From NCBI GenBank assembly GCA_035946955.1, contig DASYYE010000491.1, forward strand, positions 1 through 32,022: a stretch of DNA of 32,022 bases. The letters are read 5' to 3'. The translations under genes and the position numbers were made by a program. The notes under the pieces were generated by a model. The model saw only the letters and a program-made list of their open reading frames with translations, did no database searches and had not been told where the DNA came from. The stretch's first letter is position 1. Each line of letters begins with the position of its first letter. Origin of the DNA: DASYYE01 sp035946955 (GTDB lineage: Bacteria > Actinomycetota > Actinomycetes > Streptosporangiales > Streptosporangiaceae). Positions 31,781 to 32,022 of the stretch are shown piece by piece.

Positions 31781-32022
31781 TGGCGGGCCGCGTCCATCTC
31801 GGTCTTGATCGTGTCCAGCAGCTCCTGCCAGGACGCCGCGAACTTGGACACGCCCTCCTCTTCGAGTACCTGCACCACGTCGTCGTAGCCGATGCCGAGG
31901 GTGGCCAGGTCCTCGAAGACCTTCCTGGACTCGTCATACGTCCCGGCGACCGTGTTGCCGCGGAACTCGCCGTGGTCGGCCATGGCGTGCAGGGTGGCCT
32001 CGGGCATGGTGTTGACCGTGTC
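31777..32022 (-). CDS. tal: Transaldolase, C-terminal part; 5' end outside window
   Basis: Transfers dihydroxyacetone units in the non-oxidative pentose phosphate pathway. Only the last 81 residues are in the window; the frame is open to base 32022. The visible DTVNTMPEATLHAMADHG is the C-terminal signature of bacterial transaldolases. The gene ends TEMDAARQ, with a TGA overlapping the zwf GTG. The active-site lysine lies upstream, outside the window. Confidence 0.92.
   Translation of the reverse strand, partial: DTVNTMPEATLHAMADHGEFRGNTVAGTYDESRKVFEDLATLGIGYDDVVQVLEEEGVSKFAASWQELLDTIKTEMDAARQ

Overview
The window is a stretch of actinobacterial chromosome. It is very GC-rich, with strong G/C preference at third codon positions. 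The gene set is diagnostic: whiA next to rapZ and yvcK, rbpA, a WhiB protein, an Lsr2-type nucleoid protein, opcA between zwf and pgl, and a LigC-type ATP-dependent DNA ligase. WhiA and WhiB suggest a filamentous, sporulating member of the class Actinomycetes. I cannot name a genus from the sequence alone.

Layout. 1-10464 is conserved core on the + strand: the 3' part of gcvP, uvrC, rapZ-yvcK-whiA, gap-pgk-tpiA-secG and rbpA. Next come a small convergent gene of unknown function (- strand) and a large AAA/TPR/LuxR regulator (+). 13352-14016 is a gene-poor, lower-GC segment with two striking inverted repeats. 14017-16736 holds a secreted-protein locus: one small secreted protein (+) facing two paralogous secreted proteins (-), each with a barwin/expansin-like barrel and a ricin-type lectin domain. 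LigC (+) diverges from that pair across a palindrome-rich intergenic region. 17983-22613 is a - strand run of a RibD-like reductase, glgX and an AidB-like acyl-CoA dehydrogenase, preceded by cysH and a WhiB gene. 24580-26746 (+) carries a protein with tyrosine-rich heptad repeats and an Lsr2-like protein. 26761-28250 (-) carries an MscS-type channel and an acetate transporter. 28514-32022 (-) is the oxidative pentose phosphate operon tal-zwf-opcA-pgl, with tal cut by the window end.

How the genes fit together. The two ends hold central carbon metabolism: lower glycolysis (gap, pgk, tpiA) on the left and NADPH-producing pentose phosphate enzymes on the right. A 16-bp sequence matching the DasR operator consensus at 14 of 16 positions overlaps the likely gap promoter. 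This would tie glycolysis to N-acetylglucosamine signalling, beside YvcK (UDP-GlcNAc binding) and RapZ. 

The most unusual material lies outside the enzymes. Two-copy tandem repeats of 18-25 bp sit at the 3' ends of gcvP, rbpA and ligC, and a decayed relative sits at the end of cysH. There is a perfect 22-bp-arm inverted repeat at 13673-13720, a 30-bp perfect palindrome at 27575-27604, and the paralogous barrel-lectin gene pair with its operator-like palindrome. The heptad-repeat protein loosely resembles the repeat tail of RNA polymerase II in composition. No tRNA, rRNA, CRISPR array or intact insertion sequence was seen.
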